DNA of 64,000 nucleotides from Chimonanthus salicifolius. Lineage: Eukaryota; Streptophyta; Magnoliopsida; Laurales; Calycanthaceae. Shown piece by piece: positions 25,255 to 36,309 of this stretch; position 1 is the first letter of the stretch; each line of letters begins with the position of its first letter. The stretch spans positions 22,919,175-22,983,174 of the forward strand of contig CM023540.1 in assembly GCA_013350335.1 (NCBI GenBank), written 5' to 3'. The notes under the pieces are model-generated. The model worked only from the letters and a program-made list of their open reading frames with translations. It did no database searches and was not told the origin of the DNA. The position numbers and the translations under genes were made by a program.

Positions 25255-26335
25255 CTTTATTCACCATTGGATGTACTTTTAGTGAGTCTTGTGATGATCC
25301 ATCATTGAATGCATTTCAATGAAGTCTCCATGACGATCATCCACCATTGAACATATTTCAATGAATCTTCATAACTCGATTCACCAATGGGTACATTTAT
25401 GCAAAGTCTTCATGACATCATCCACCGTTACATGTGCTTCAATAGGTCTTTTAGACTTGATCCATTCTTGGATGAGTTTCAACTCGTCTTAGTGACATCA
25501 TCCTCTGTGGTTCTAACTCACGCTTAATTGGGCCAGTTCATTCTTGAATGGACCCCTTTCATTCCTCACTTGTCATAATGAGTGAGATCAGGGCCATCCT
25601 TTCCACGAGCAAGCCTGATTTGGGCCTCGTTAAGGTCTTTTGAATTGATCCAAGTTAACCCCCTATATGTTGATCGGGTTGCATGGTTTTTGGGTTTTAA
25701 ATAGATCTAACTTCGGCTTTTGAGTTTGAGTGGGTCTTAAGAATGCAAAGCCCGGGCCCTAACCCAAATAGGCCTGCATTTCAAACTTTTCAAGTTGAGA
25801 AGAGCCAACATTAATTGCTCTTTTTAAAAGTTCTAAGCACCTGACAGAACAGAAAATATAAGGAAATAGATGATTCATATTTTCATGTTCATAGGTCAGT
25901 ATTGATTAATATAAGTTAAAAATCATTTGATGCATCAAATCTTTATGATGTTTCTGCAATTTGCAGGTAGTGAAACTTAATCATATGAAAGAAGAGGAAG
26001 ATTATAGATCCAACTCCCTTTTTTTTAAAATTAAATTTTTTTTCAGAAACAATTATTCCATGTCCATGGAAGAGAGGACAGGAAAGTTTAAAAAAAAATC
26101 CAAAAATTAAGGGATAATTTTGGATCCGAGCCAATATCCTCAACATCAACTTGTTATTTTCTTTAGTTGTTCTATATGATGAACCATCTGATGCTCTGAA
26201 GCTCCTGCTCAATACCTCCTTGGCCAGGTAGTTCAGTTCAGACATGTAAATGCATTTCTCATCAATAAAGTTTGTCGTTGTCTCTCTCTCTAAAAAAAAA
26301 TGTTAATGTAAACCATGAATTTTTTTTTGGAAATT
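25255..26335. other. Non-coding stretch of the left duplicate
   Basis: No gene recognised. A 100-codon minus frame at 26245-25943 has no family resemblance that I can name. Its lower half is not alignable with the right duplicate. Confidence 0.4.
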
Positions 26336-26336
26336 T

Positions 26337-26692
26337 TGTTGAGCATGAAATCACAAAATCAAACCACATACAAGAAGAACACACAGATTTTACGTGGTTC
26401 GGCAAAACCATCTACGTCCATGGAACGTACATCAAAATTCCACTATGAAGAATATCCCGAACAAGTTACAAGGATTCCCAACCCTTTCCCTTTCTTCTTC
26501 CTCAGAGTCTCTTTCTCCTCTATGTTTCTTTCCTCTCTTCTCATACCTAGAGAAATCACACAGGCAAAGAAAACCCTAGAGAGAGAATATAAATACTAGG
26601 GCTTAAGTTACACAGATTGGGCCTACTGGACCTGAGCTTACATAAATACAGTTTGGCCCAGTAAAGGCCTTTTGAGCCAAAAAAATCCAACA
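26337..26692 (-). mobile_element. Solo LTR with 5-bp target duplication
   Basis: The element starts TGTTGAGC, ends ATCCAACA, and is flanked by AATTT at 26332-26336 and 26693-26697. It contains TTTTACGTGGTTCGGC, shared with the LTR of the retrotransposon at 37144-46359 in the same relative position and orientation. No internal domain or second LTR, so it is a solo LTR of a Copia-type or TRIM-like element. Confidence 0.8.
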
Positions 26693-26749
26693 AATTTATG
26701 TCTCAAAGAGAAGGACAAGTTGTGGCTCCACCAAAAATCTGTGGTGGAT

Positions 26750-26922
26750 CATCCATATGAGTGTAGCTCAACTGGTAATCTTCCTCCTCAAGAAGTGGGA
26801 GGTATTAGGTTCGAACCCCATGTCCTCACCTGATGTGCCTTAAGGGTAGTGAGTATCACCCGTGGGGGTTTTACGTTGGTTTCCTGCGGTTTCCCACACA
26901 TAAATTAAAAAAAGAGAGTAGA
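26750..26922 (+). mobile_element. tRNA-derived SINE with 8-bp target duplication
   Basis: GTGTAGCTCAACTGGTAAT (A-box) and GGTTCGAACCCC (B-box) are followed by a 100-bp body ending TTTCCCACACATAAATTAAA and an A-rich tail. TGGTGGAT flanks it at 26742-26749 and 26923-26930. It is the best-preserved copy of its family here. The tRNA-like head lacks a full cloverleaf. Confidence 0.8.
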
Positions 26923-26934
26923 TGGTGGATAAAA

Positions 26935-28770
26935 GGTTAAAAACTTTGATCCCAATCTGATGGTTGATATCAATTTTGATGCTAGGTGTCACTTTCGATA
27001 TTTGGGCTTTGTCAAAACATGGTGTTGATTACTAGAGAGAAGTGTGTAATTGGCATAAGTGAGATTGGTAAAATGTCTATTAGGTAAGAAAGAATTCAAG
27101 GAGGTAAAGATTTCATGTTTCGAATGAGATTCGAAGGGCAATTAATCTGTGTTTTCTTTGATGGGAATTGGATGATGTAAATCTGCGACTCTTTCATTTG
27201 TCCTTCCATCTTTTAATTCATCAACAATAACAACGAAGAGCAAAATGGGAAGAGCAGAATTTACATCATCTAGTTCCTCATCAAAGAAGAAGTGCCAGTT
27301 CAAATCAAATCCCAATTCGAAGGCCTGTGTGCATGCAAATGGAGGATCATAAACAAAACAAAAAAAAAGTGGAAATGATGGTGCAGCTAAGTGTCAAGTA
27401 GGATTGCAGTTGTTTGAGGATTATTGCTTGATAACCAAAGTTTTTCTTTTTTTAAATACGCTCCGTGCCATTAGATATCAAAGAATACAGTGTAGGAAAC
27501 TATTGGTGATTACAAAGGCATTGAAGATATTCAAAGAAACATTCTCAAGGAAGCTTATATTAACAGAGAGGAAAGGGGGGAAAAACCTTGAGAAGGCTTC
27601 TAAAACTTGTTAGAGAAGTGAGATCATCATTAAGCAAATCGATGTCTTTTCTACCATGTGAGAGGACTGATAATTCTGTATAAACAAGAAGTAAAGAACT
27701 GCTCATTGGATAAGTAAACAATATCATATGTGAAGTTCTATGCTATTGCATAGGTTTTTGTTTTATAGTATATATGTTTATGTTTTACATCCTTACAATA
27801 TGGTTCTCCCATCTCAAATAGGTTTGCTGTTTCATTGCTAATAAATTCTGTTTCTTAACAAAAAGGAAAATTACACTGGATAGAGATGGGTAGGAAAAGT
27901 AGAACTCACGAATCCGACTCTAAATAGATAGTATATACAAGTGTAAAGAAATGGGTGACAGTCATTATCTATACACAGATAAGAAGCTTTCTTGTTGTGT
28001 GGTAAGCATTTGCTGTTGTAAGTGACATATAACAAATTTCTTAAGCTATTTGGATTAGCATAAGATCACAAAGCTGGGGTGATGTGTGTCCAATGTTCAG
28101 CAACTTAGACAATTACGAAGTGGAAAAGCTTCATGTCTTGTTAAGCCCTGAAGATTGTTACATCCTAGGTATGAACTTGTAGGTTACGATTCAAATCCCC
28201 CAGACGGCCTATTCATAAATTTTTCCAAATCAAATAACAAGTGTCAATCCCAAATTGATGGAATAAATGATTGAAGATGGAATAATTTAAGGAGGTATTA
28301 CGAACATCCTACTATCCATAGTCCTTTCAACATTCCATCACCATCTGTCTATATAGTCTTCTGTATATTGTGAGGAGTTATGGGAGAAACAACTCATTTT
28401 ACATATCCACACTGTAAAGATTGTTTCTGTTTCTATGTCAACCTCTTAAAATTGCTATAAAAGGAAAATAGAAGAAATGAGAATCAAATCATTCCAACTA
28501 TACACGAAGTAATGAAAGTAGCACTGATTTAGACTGCAAAACACGCCAGTTTCTACACAAGCTTTTCAGTGTAGACACTCCCATTACATAATTATACATA
28601 GCTCAGACCCATAAACCATTGTTCCATTAGCAGCTTGACACTGCCAAAACAGACAAGTACCCCAACACATTTTCACTCTCTCCAAAACATCAAACTGGTA
28701 GCTAATAAAAGAAGAGAAGAGGAGTAACACTTCTCAGACCCTACTACTGGCTGAGCACCATTTTTCTGGC
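26935..28770. other. Region 3' of the left annexin gene
   Basis: No gene recognised. Most of it (to about 28412) is absent from the right duplicate. The last 350 bases, shared by both copies, are the likely 3' untranslated and downstream region of the annexin. Confidence 0.45.
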
Positions 28771-28776
28771 ACCAGA

Positions 28777-30762
28777 CTATTCCGTGGAACCCAAAAGATA
28801 GAGAAGGAAGGTACGGTAGTGACTAGATGTCTCCGACTGTATGGCATGCCTAAGAGTTTTTCCATACTTCTTGCCATACTCTTCCTTGATTTCCTTAATA
28901 TCAATCTCTGCTCTTGTCACTATAACACGTATGAGTGTGCTATCTGAAGTTCCCATGCTTTTCATGCTGTCAGTGCAACACCTGATGAAAATTTCAGCAC
29001 AAACAGATTGGGATTTTTTAAAATATGTTTTCATTGACGAAAACCATTGGACCCATAATTCTTCCAAGTGATAGGTCACTAAAATCAATTCATATTAGTG
29101 TTACTCATTGCCGGATTAAAATAAATTGCTCTGGGTTCTACTGAGCTTCAATCCACCACTTATTTCAACACCCACATCTAACTGTTGGTGAAAACTGTTC
29201 AAGAGTTTTAAGGATAGTGGATTCTTTCATCCTCATGAAAATTTTGGTAGGAGGATGACATCATAGGATCACTTCTCTTAAAATCTTTAAATTCATTGGA
29301 AAACTAAAGAACATTTAAAGGTACCTCAGCGAAGTATTTAGGACGATTCTTAGCACAATTTAAGATCGTTAGTAGTGCGTACAGGAAGCTTCCAGATGTT
29401 TCGGCATTCAATGCCTGCAAGGGGAGATCATATGGAGTTTTTGTAAACATTATCAGTATCATATTTTTTGTTTCTGAAACAAAAAAAAAAAATACATGTA
29501 TAGACTAACTCTGTCGTTATGTATTATCACTGTATGTCCTAAAAAATTTGACAAGAAAAATCATAAGATCCAGTCACTATTACAAGAGCCAATAAAACGG
29601 TAGCAAGATTGGCATATAATAGATTTGATTCTGCTTATGCTTTGGAGGAGAGGGAGGATAAAAAGAAAAAAATACAGGACATTATGGGATCTCATGGACC
29701 AATCTGGGCCTTTATATGGCTTGACAGTTCAACTTTGTTGAGCTTGATTGTATTTATGGACCAAAAGCTCAACAACAACCTGGCCCAAATTTAGGTCCTG
29801 TGTGACAACAAGAATTCTTTAATGGAATTTGCAGTTTACAAAGTAGAATATCTGCAAATTTCTATGAAAATCCAATCTTACTAAGAATTGTGGGCTATCA
29901 AGCTGACCGAGGTTTGCATTTGGTTACAAGAGAAAATTTTGGTCAATTTATATGGCCTAGTTTTCTGAACATCTTAATTACCAAACGAGTGCTTCATGTT
30001 CGGAAATTCATTATTTTTATTTAATCCAATGTGATGAATGCCCACAAATGAAGTTACCTTTTCAAGAGAGTGGCCATAGCAACGTTGATAAGCAGAATCA
30101 ACCTCAACCAAGTGTTCGCTGCTTCGTTGGACGAAAATTCGAATGAAAGTCTTCTCGTCCGTCCCAAATCTTTTCTCTCCGGCATTGTATAGCTGTTTGG
30201 CATCTATCTCTGGCCTTTTCTTGTCTACGATCCCTCCCTCATCGCGTTTTTCATTTAAACATGCAATCAGCAACTGCAATATGGAGGGTTTGGTTTGATA
30301 TATTGATGTCAGAGAAAGAGGGTAAGAAATTTATGCATGGACTGAACATTAAAACACAAAAGCAGAAATTAGTGCATTTTAAGAAGGACAAATAACATTC
30401 ATAAAAGATAAAAATAATCACATAACATTTATAGGAATGGTGGAAAGATACTTGGTAAAAGATACTGGAAGAGGTAGCAAAATACCAAGCAATGGAGAAT
30501 ATGAATTTTTGTAATAAGTTAAGAGTTGATTTAACAGCTTAGAAAGATAACTAAACAGATAGTAAACATGACTACAGTTATGATGGAAGAGAATTTGAAG
30601 GTTGCTTGTAGATGGAGATGGATGGAAAATAAAGCTGAAATTTCACCTGAATTATAAAAAAACCATGGAACTGATATCTCACCCTCATTAGAACATCTGG
30701 GTATGGATTCTGGAACAAAATATAACTTGGGTAGCCCAATTTACATGATCAAGATGGATTGT

Positions 30763-30820
<58 letters not shown>

Positions 30821-33800
30821 ATTGACCTGTTTGTGATAGCCAACGATTGGGGAAGTGAATGCATTGATGTCATCTGCGAGTTCAGATCCATATATTCTCT
30901 TGTATGCTTGTTTAATCCCCTGTAACTGTGATGGTGTTCGAGAACAAATTACTTCACTCACTGCCTGTTTATCTATGGACAATTTGCTTAATCCCTGCCC
31001 CACTATTGTTGCATCCCTTTCTGCTTCATCAAGCATCCACAGAGTAACAGCTCTCTGGGAAACACACGACAGCCAGTATTAATGCAATCACATTACTAAA
31101 ACATCAACAAGCTGAGTTGGTCCAGCATTATGAGAGATGGATTTTCATTTAACTTTTCAGACCCAGGTGAGAATGGGACTGAAGATCTGAAAATCCCGTC
31201 AAAAAGTCAATTCACGGGTCATGAATATTGAGATTCATCGATCAATAGGGATAAAAGGTCTGGTTTCAAGAAGTTTTAGAGCTTTTGGCGTGTTGATTAT
31301 GTGCCTAATAATCAATGATTAATACCTTGATGCCCCTGCAGAATGTTTTGCCAAGGGCGCCCGTCGGATCGAGGCTCAATTTGAGACCGAGTTTCTCACT
31401 GATGTCGGATTTTACTGTGGAACCCAACTCGGTCGCGACTCGATCGATTAGATGCTCTGAGTACTTGGAGTAGTATTCATCTTGGATCCGGCGACGGTGC
31501 TCTGGATCGCGATGGGCTAAAATATTGATAACCTCTCCAACGTTGCAGCCTCTTCCTGGATTCAATCCATCACCAGTCACCACACATGCACTTGATGTGA
31601 AACAAGCTAAAGTAATTCTAGCCGGGCCAGGCCGGGCCGGAGTTTAGACTTGCCTGAGCCCAGGCTAGAATTACAATTAAAGGGCCTGAGTCCAATTCAA
31701 GCCCGAAATGTATATGTGGGCATTCTTCTAAGCCTCAAAATGAAATATATTTTACATAAATTTTATATTTATAGGAAACAACAATTAAAGAAAATTTAAT
31801 TTAATAAAATGTGGCTCAAATTTGGGTTTGTGGGCCAAGCTCAAGCTTTCATGTACTAAACCTTGCTGCAACCTGAGTTGTCATTTGGGCCTGATAGGCC
31901 CAAAATGAGCCCAAACTATTTTTTTTTCATACAGCTTAGATCAGGCCTGACTCAAGTTGCACCCCAGGTAATTTTAGTTTGTCCTAAATTTCAACTCTAT
32001 GTGCTAAAGGATCTTATTGTGAAATAAACTTTGTAACATCAATTGATTCCAAATAGAATAGAAAATGAATTAGGATAGTTAAATAGTATTTTCATAAAAA
32101 GACTATAATGGCAAAGAATATAGCCCCACTGCATAGGGTACATATTGAAGGCACTAGAGAGAGGTCAATGTTCATGAACACAAAGTGAAGAGATAAAAAA
32201 TGACATATTAAACTATAGAGAGACTGATGATATACTTTATAATATGTTCAATTGGAGAAAAAGAAACTCACAAAACTGACCTAGATAAATAAGATGATGG
32301 TTGATGATGATGATGATGACTATAATGGTAAAGAAGAGATTTTTTGTGTCTTCAAAACAATCACATCAATGTGTACTTTTGTATATTGATTTTTAAAAGG
32401 AGTCACTTAATCGGCTTTCTACCTTGACTTTTGGTTATTAAATTTTAAAGGTCACTCCCTGTAGATTTACCTAGTGTGTGTGGCTAGGAGGCTTGTACAT
32501 GCCACAAAAATAGGGGTGAAACTCAGGTCGGGTCAGCGGGTCGGGGTCAGGTTGACAAGACAAAAACCCGCATGGAATTTGGGTCAGGTCGGGTTGAGGA
32601 ATTTTCAAGTTAACCCGACCTAACCCAGTCCAACTCGACTCGACCCGGCTAAAATTAGGTTAAAATGGGTTTAGAATGTGGGTCGAGTCAGAATTCGGGT
32701 TGAGTTGGGTTAGAATTCGAGTCGGGTCGGGTTCCGTATTTTATTGACTTGGGTCGGGTTGGAATTTAAGAAACCCGACCAGACCCGATTTCAGCCCTAC
32801 GCAAATATTTATCAGGTGCTCTAAGAGGCCTGGACACCTTGGTCATTAAAAAAATCATTAAAAATTCATCTCTTTAGATTGAAAGTTGACACAGTGACTT
32901 ATAGATAGACAAAATTTGAGCCAAAAATCAAATTTTAACCATTTTATCTTAGTCGTAAAAACTACTACCATTCTTAAAAATCACTACGATTAGGACGCCG
33001 GGTGAGTTTGACCACTATGATCATGTTTCTAAATTCTAATAATTGAACTTTAGAATGAAATTTTGTTGACTTGTAGCTCATCGAGTGTGTAATCTGAATG
33101 GTTTCTTTCTTAATAAACTTTAAGATAATTAAAAAAGAAAAATAGATCAGGTGTACACACATGGCTAAACGGGTCAATAAGTCCAACAGATGTTTATGGG
33201 CTTATTCAATTAGCTTGATCCCACCCGTTCAGTTAAACGGGTTAAGAATTTGGCCCAAGCCTGCAACCCCCCTAGGCTCAAACTGTTACATATGTCAACT
33301 CTGTTAATTTATGATGGATTCAAGTAGCTCTCAAATTGTGTTTGGACTCATGAAAAGGCTCAACTTTAGATTCTCTGATTATATTTAGTGAAAGTGAGAA
33401 GACTCTTCTACGTACAGAAGATTCATTGTGCACTTTAATTTATTTATTACTTATTGAGAAATGATAAATTTTACAGCCATTAAAGTGGAAAAATGGTGAA
33501 TAAAGCAGCCAAAATTTCATTAAAATTGATTCTACGTTCTAAACAAAAAGTTGTACAAAAATAGTTTTTGTGGGCCAATAATCTAGTCCATGAGCTTGAA
33601 GTCAGGCATGACATCAACCATTTAGTAATTGACAAAGCAAGCATTTGTTAGATACTTAGATGTGCCAGACCAGTTTGATCTGAGTGGGCCTTCGCTAGAA
33701 ATTCCTCATCAAAATACCATCCATTAAAATAAGTTTAATCAACTAAAACTTAAAAGGAAGAAATAGATTAATAATTTCTTACTTCCTTTGTGTATAATAT

Positions 33801-35033
33801 CACGATGATTAGGTTAGGTCGTTCCTACACGTTTAATGATGTGCGTTAGATATTTGAAAGGATCTGCTCAACACGCCACATAGACTGCGTTTGGATAAGA
33901 GGTAAATTTTTTTAGGGTGGATAACTAATTATGAATACTTGAAGACTAAGAGTCTCACTTTTGAAAACCTTTTTTATGCACGAGGTATTCATAATAGAGC
34001 CGTAGAGTCAGAGTGCTCTGTGAAAATTTGAAATCTTACAAGCAATGGTTAGAAGAGAGTAGAAGAAGACACCTTTGAAAGCGGTGTGGAGATGAATGGC
34101 ATCTTGCTCAGGCGTACGATTGAGAATGGCATCAGCACGATCACTTTTGCTGGGCAGCAGTTGAGCATAAACAGCAGAATCCTGGCTCCCCCAACTCCCT
34201 CGTGCTTCGAGAGGAGCAGAACCTCCACTGGCATCACTAGTAACAGTTGTAAGAGGAGGAGGAGGAGGGTCTCGACTGGTAGGTGGAGGAGGAGGAGGGG
34301 CATCAACAGGAGCAGGACCTCCACTAGGAGGAGGAGGGGCATCAACAGGAGGAGGACCTCCACTAGGAGGAGGAGGGGCATCAACAGGAGCAGGACCTCC
34401 ACTAGGAGGAGGAGGGGCATCAACAGGAGGAGGACCTCCACTAGGAGGAGGAGGGGCATCAACAGGAGCAGGACCTCCACTAGGAGGAGGAGGGCCTCCA
34501 CTAGCATCAGGAGCAGTAGGCGGAGGAGGGGCGGCGTTGTCTTGATTCGTAGGCGCGTCGTTTGTAGAATTGCTGCCAAAGTTGGACATGAGGCTTGACA
34601 TCATATCCTTGGCAGCGCCTATAGGTATCGTATCTTTTAAAGTTGCCTGGGCGTCTCTGCTCAAGTTCGAGACAGCATCCCTGGCATTTTCCAAAGGGCT
34701 GCTTTGCTCCTGCTTCGGCTGCTCCGCCTCTATCGCCTTCTTTTCAACCCAAGGATCTGAGGGCGGATCCGGTGTCTTCGCTGCAGCATCGCCGTTGGTT
34801 AACGGTTCTTCTTTGCCATTATCGGCGGCAGCTTCTTCTTTTTCGACCACCTCACCTTCTTCTTCTTCGTCTTCGACCGCCTCACCTTCTTCTTCTTCTT
34901 CGACCGCCTCACCTTCTTCTTCTTCGTCGACCGCCTCTTCATCTCCATTATCGGTGGCATCATTAAATTCTTCTTCAGTCGCCCCATTTTCATCATCAGC
35001 AAACGGCGATAGAAGTGTAGTCATGGTATTCAT
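28777..35033 (-). CDS. Annexin with long acidic/proline-rich N-terminal extension; last exon frameshifted
   Basis: Annexins bind membranes through calcium. Exons: 35033-34073, 31555-31326, 31054-30827, 30709-30683, 30273-30058, 29414-29325, 28981-28777. All introns are GT-AG and phases agree. Exon 1 gives 320 residues: acidic 20-75, a helical stretch 111-152, Pro-rich 168-262, then [12 protein letters not shown], the usual annexin start. It joins in phase 1 to [17 protein letters not shown], repeat I. Repeat II follows ([18 protein letters not shown]), a 27-nt microexon, repeat III ([17 protein letters not shown]) and repeat IV ([20 protein letters not shown]). The core resembles annexin D5. 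The start is bounded by an in-frame TAG 12 nt upstream. In exon 7 one extra base gives TGA at 28972-28970, removing about 64 residues including most of repeat IV. Intact length would be about 651, twice a usual plant annexin. Confidence 0.85.
30766..30816. repeat. (GA)n microsatellite next to annexin exon 3 donor
   Basis: A pure GA run of about 51 bp lies 10 bp inside the intron after exon 3. Read with the gene it is (CT)n directly downstream of the GT donor. The right copy has a longer, interrupted run. Confidence 0.9.
31612..31674. repeat. Short foldback repeat in annexin intron 1
   Basis: GTAATTCTAGC at 31612-31622 is perfectly inverted at 31664-31674, with GGGCC-rich sequence between. 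The right duplicate has the same foldback, but split by a 327-bp MITE. Confidence 0.75.
31680..32500. other. Annexin intron 1, repeat-derived part
   Basis: Part of the 2.5-kb first intron. It has repeated GGGCC/GGCCC words (31621-31960), suggesting an old non-coding element, then AT-rich sequence with a (GAT)n run near 32300. No coding exon is needed here. Confidence 0.45.
32511..32799. mobile_element. hAT-type MITE, left copy
   Basis: Left end TAGGGGTGAAAC, right end inverted as TAGGGCTGAAAT. The interior is built of CGGGTCGGGTT words. The 8-bp flanks CACAAAAA and CGCAAATA match at six of eight positions. The right duplicate has the same insertion at 62742-63019 with better-matching ends. 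Confidence 0.65.
34300..34494 (-). repeat. Coding minisatellite, five 39-bp units, in annexin exon 1
   Basis: Five head-to-tail 39-bp units (34300, 34339, 34378, 34417, 34456) each encode 13 residues of the pattern [13 protein letters not shown]. The variable residue alternates Ala, Pro, Ala, Pro, Ala, so the array probably grew as 78-bp pairs. The frame is kept throughout. Confidence 0.9.
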
Positions 35034-35039
35034 GGGATG

Positions 35040-35890
35040 CAGCTAGAAAAGCCCAAAGGCAGTGAAATGGAGTGAAGTGGAAGAGGAGGAAGAACAGGGG
35101 CAGGAACGTAATGAAAGAGCTCTGAATATCCCATGAAGTGCTAACGCTCTTTTAGAGATGAACCCCAACTGAGCAATCAGTGCTGCCCATGCAAGTAGGC
35201 CCCACTCTCTCCACTATTCATTGCTTCCATTGGCTCATCTAAAGGCCAATTGACTCGAGTCATTTTTTATTAATAATTTTAGACACGATGTGATATGGGT
35301 CCCAACTCTCTTACAGAATACTTGTGCGTTGATGAAAGAGTGGACCCTACAAATGTATCAAAGAGGCTAAAGATGCTCAACTAAATTAGAATATAATTAT
35401 GTATCTGATATAAAGTGATGATGGTAAACCATTTAGTATTTAAACTAATATTTACCAATTTTTCATCTTATAATTAGATGACCATTAACATCTAATCAAC
35501 ATAATTTTTATTCACTGAGACATTCCTAAGCTCATCATCATGTTAGTCTAACTCCACTTTACACCGAGATGCGTGCATCATGAATCTCCAGTGGATCTCA
35601 CCTCACGTGAAACAGGAACAATGAGAGAGAATTATCTCTCTATTTTAGCACAGATTGTCTTGTAAGTTGAGCTGAATTGGGCCTTGAAATGAAGGCCCGT
35701 CCCAGAATTCAGCTGATCTTGTCATATAAAGTATTTAGAGAAATACCTGTTTGAGAGAGTTCAAGATTTTGAAATTTGTGCTTGAGTTGAAATCTATTTT
35801 GATTGAGTCAATTTGGACGATTCATCTTTTCTTAATTGTGTTTATGAATAGATAGGAGCTTATGGTTTCATGTAATTGGGCTTTTTGCAT
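35040..35890. other. Upstream of the annexin gene
   Basis: The first 100 bases are the likely leader. The rest is non-coding, with no TATA box that I can place with confidence and no recognisable repeat. Confidence 0.4.
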
Positions 35891-35900
35891 GCTTTTTAGG

Positions 35901-36300
35901 GGGTGACCATTCTAACATAGGAAAACTCTTTTAGCAGATATAGGTTTTAGTGAACTTCCTATTTTATCCCCATCTGTCCTTATAGAAAAATTAAAAAAAA
36001 ATATAATCAAATATTCAGAAATCGGTTCACTTTCCAGTGAATCGGTGCACTGTATCGGTGCACAGACTGGATAAGTGGAAAATGGAAATTTGAGGAAAGT
36101 GATCCGGTCGATGCACTGATTTCTTGAGACGTGAAAAAGTCCAAATCGGTGCACCGATTCACTGAAAAGTGATTTGGTCAGTACATTGATTTCTGAATGT
36201 CTGATTTTTTAATTTTTTCGTATGAACGGATGGGGGTAAAGTGGAAAGTCCTGAAAACATGTGTTTACTAAAAGACTGTTCCCGTTTTCGGATGGACACT
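35901..36300. mobile_element. 400-bp Mutator-type MITE with perfect 9-bp target duplication
   Basis: CTTTTTAGG flanks the element at 35892-35900 and 36301-36309; nine bases is the Mutator-superfamily length. Both halves form a long imperfect foldback: GGGTGACCATTCT pairs with the right end, CCCCATCTGTCC with GGATGGGGG, and an inner pair near 36020-36050 and 36144-36175 around ATCGGTGCAC. Non-coding. Confidence 0.85.
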
Positions 36301-36309
36301 CTTTTTAGG

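Larger units (their letters stand above)
22070..34034. repeat. Left copy of a segmental tandem duplication
   Basis: Sequence from about 22070 to at least 34034 aligns in order with 53430-64000. Shared landmarks are ACAACTCAAATTATCT (22080/53437), the TRIM, DUF1677, a minus-strand SINE, annexin exons 2-7, a hAT MITE and GTGCTCTGTGAAAATTTG just before the window end. The offset falls from about 31.3 kb at the left to about 29.97 kb at the right because of insertions and a deletion of about 1.7 kb in the right copy (left 26731-28412 is missing). Sampled 60-base lines differ at 2-6 positions. Confidence 0.85.

Noticed and set aside
25943..26245. 100-codon minus-strand frame
   Set aside because: No family match, no counterpart in the right duplicate, and low-complexity Phe/Lys content at its end.
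26763..26830. Possible tRNA gene with A- and B-box
   Set aside because: It cannot fold into a full cloverleaf and has a 3' body, A-tail and 8-bp target duplication, so it is a SINE.
30596..30790. Ser/Leu or Arg/Glu repeat proteins over the GA tract
   Set aside because: They arise from the microsatellite in the annexin intron, as do those near 60596.
34049..34579. Leu-rich minus-strand frame of 176 codons
   Set aside because: Out-of-frame reading of the annexin exon 1 minisatellite; the exon 1 frame is supported by splicing to the annexin core.
34086..34598. Arg-rich 170-codon plus-strand frame
   Set aside because: It is the antisense of the Pro/Gly-coding annexin minisatellite; open only because of the repeat.
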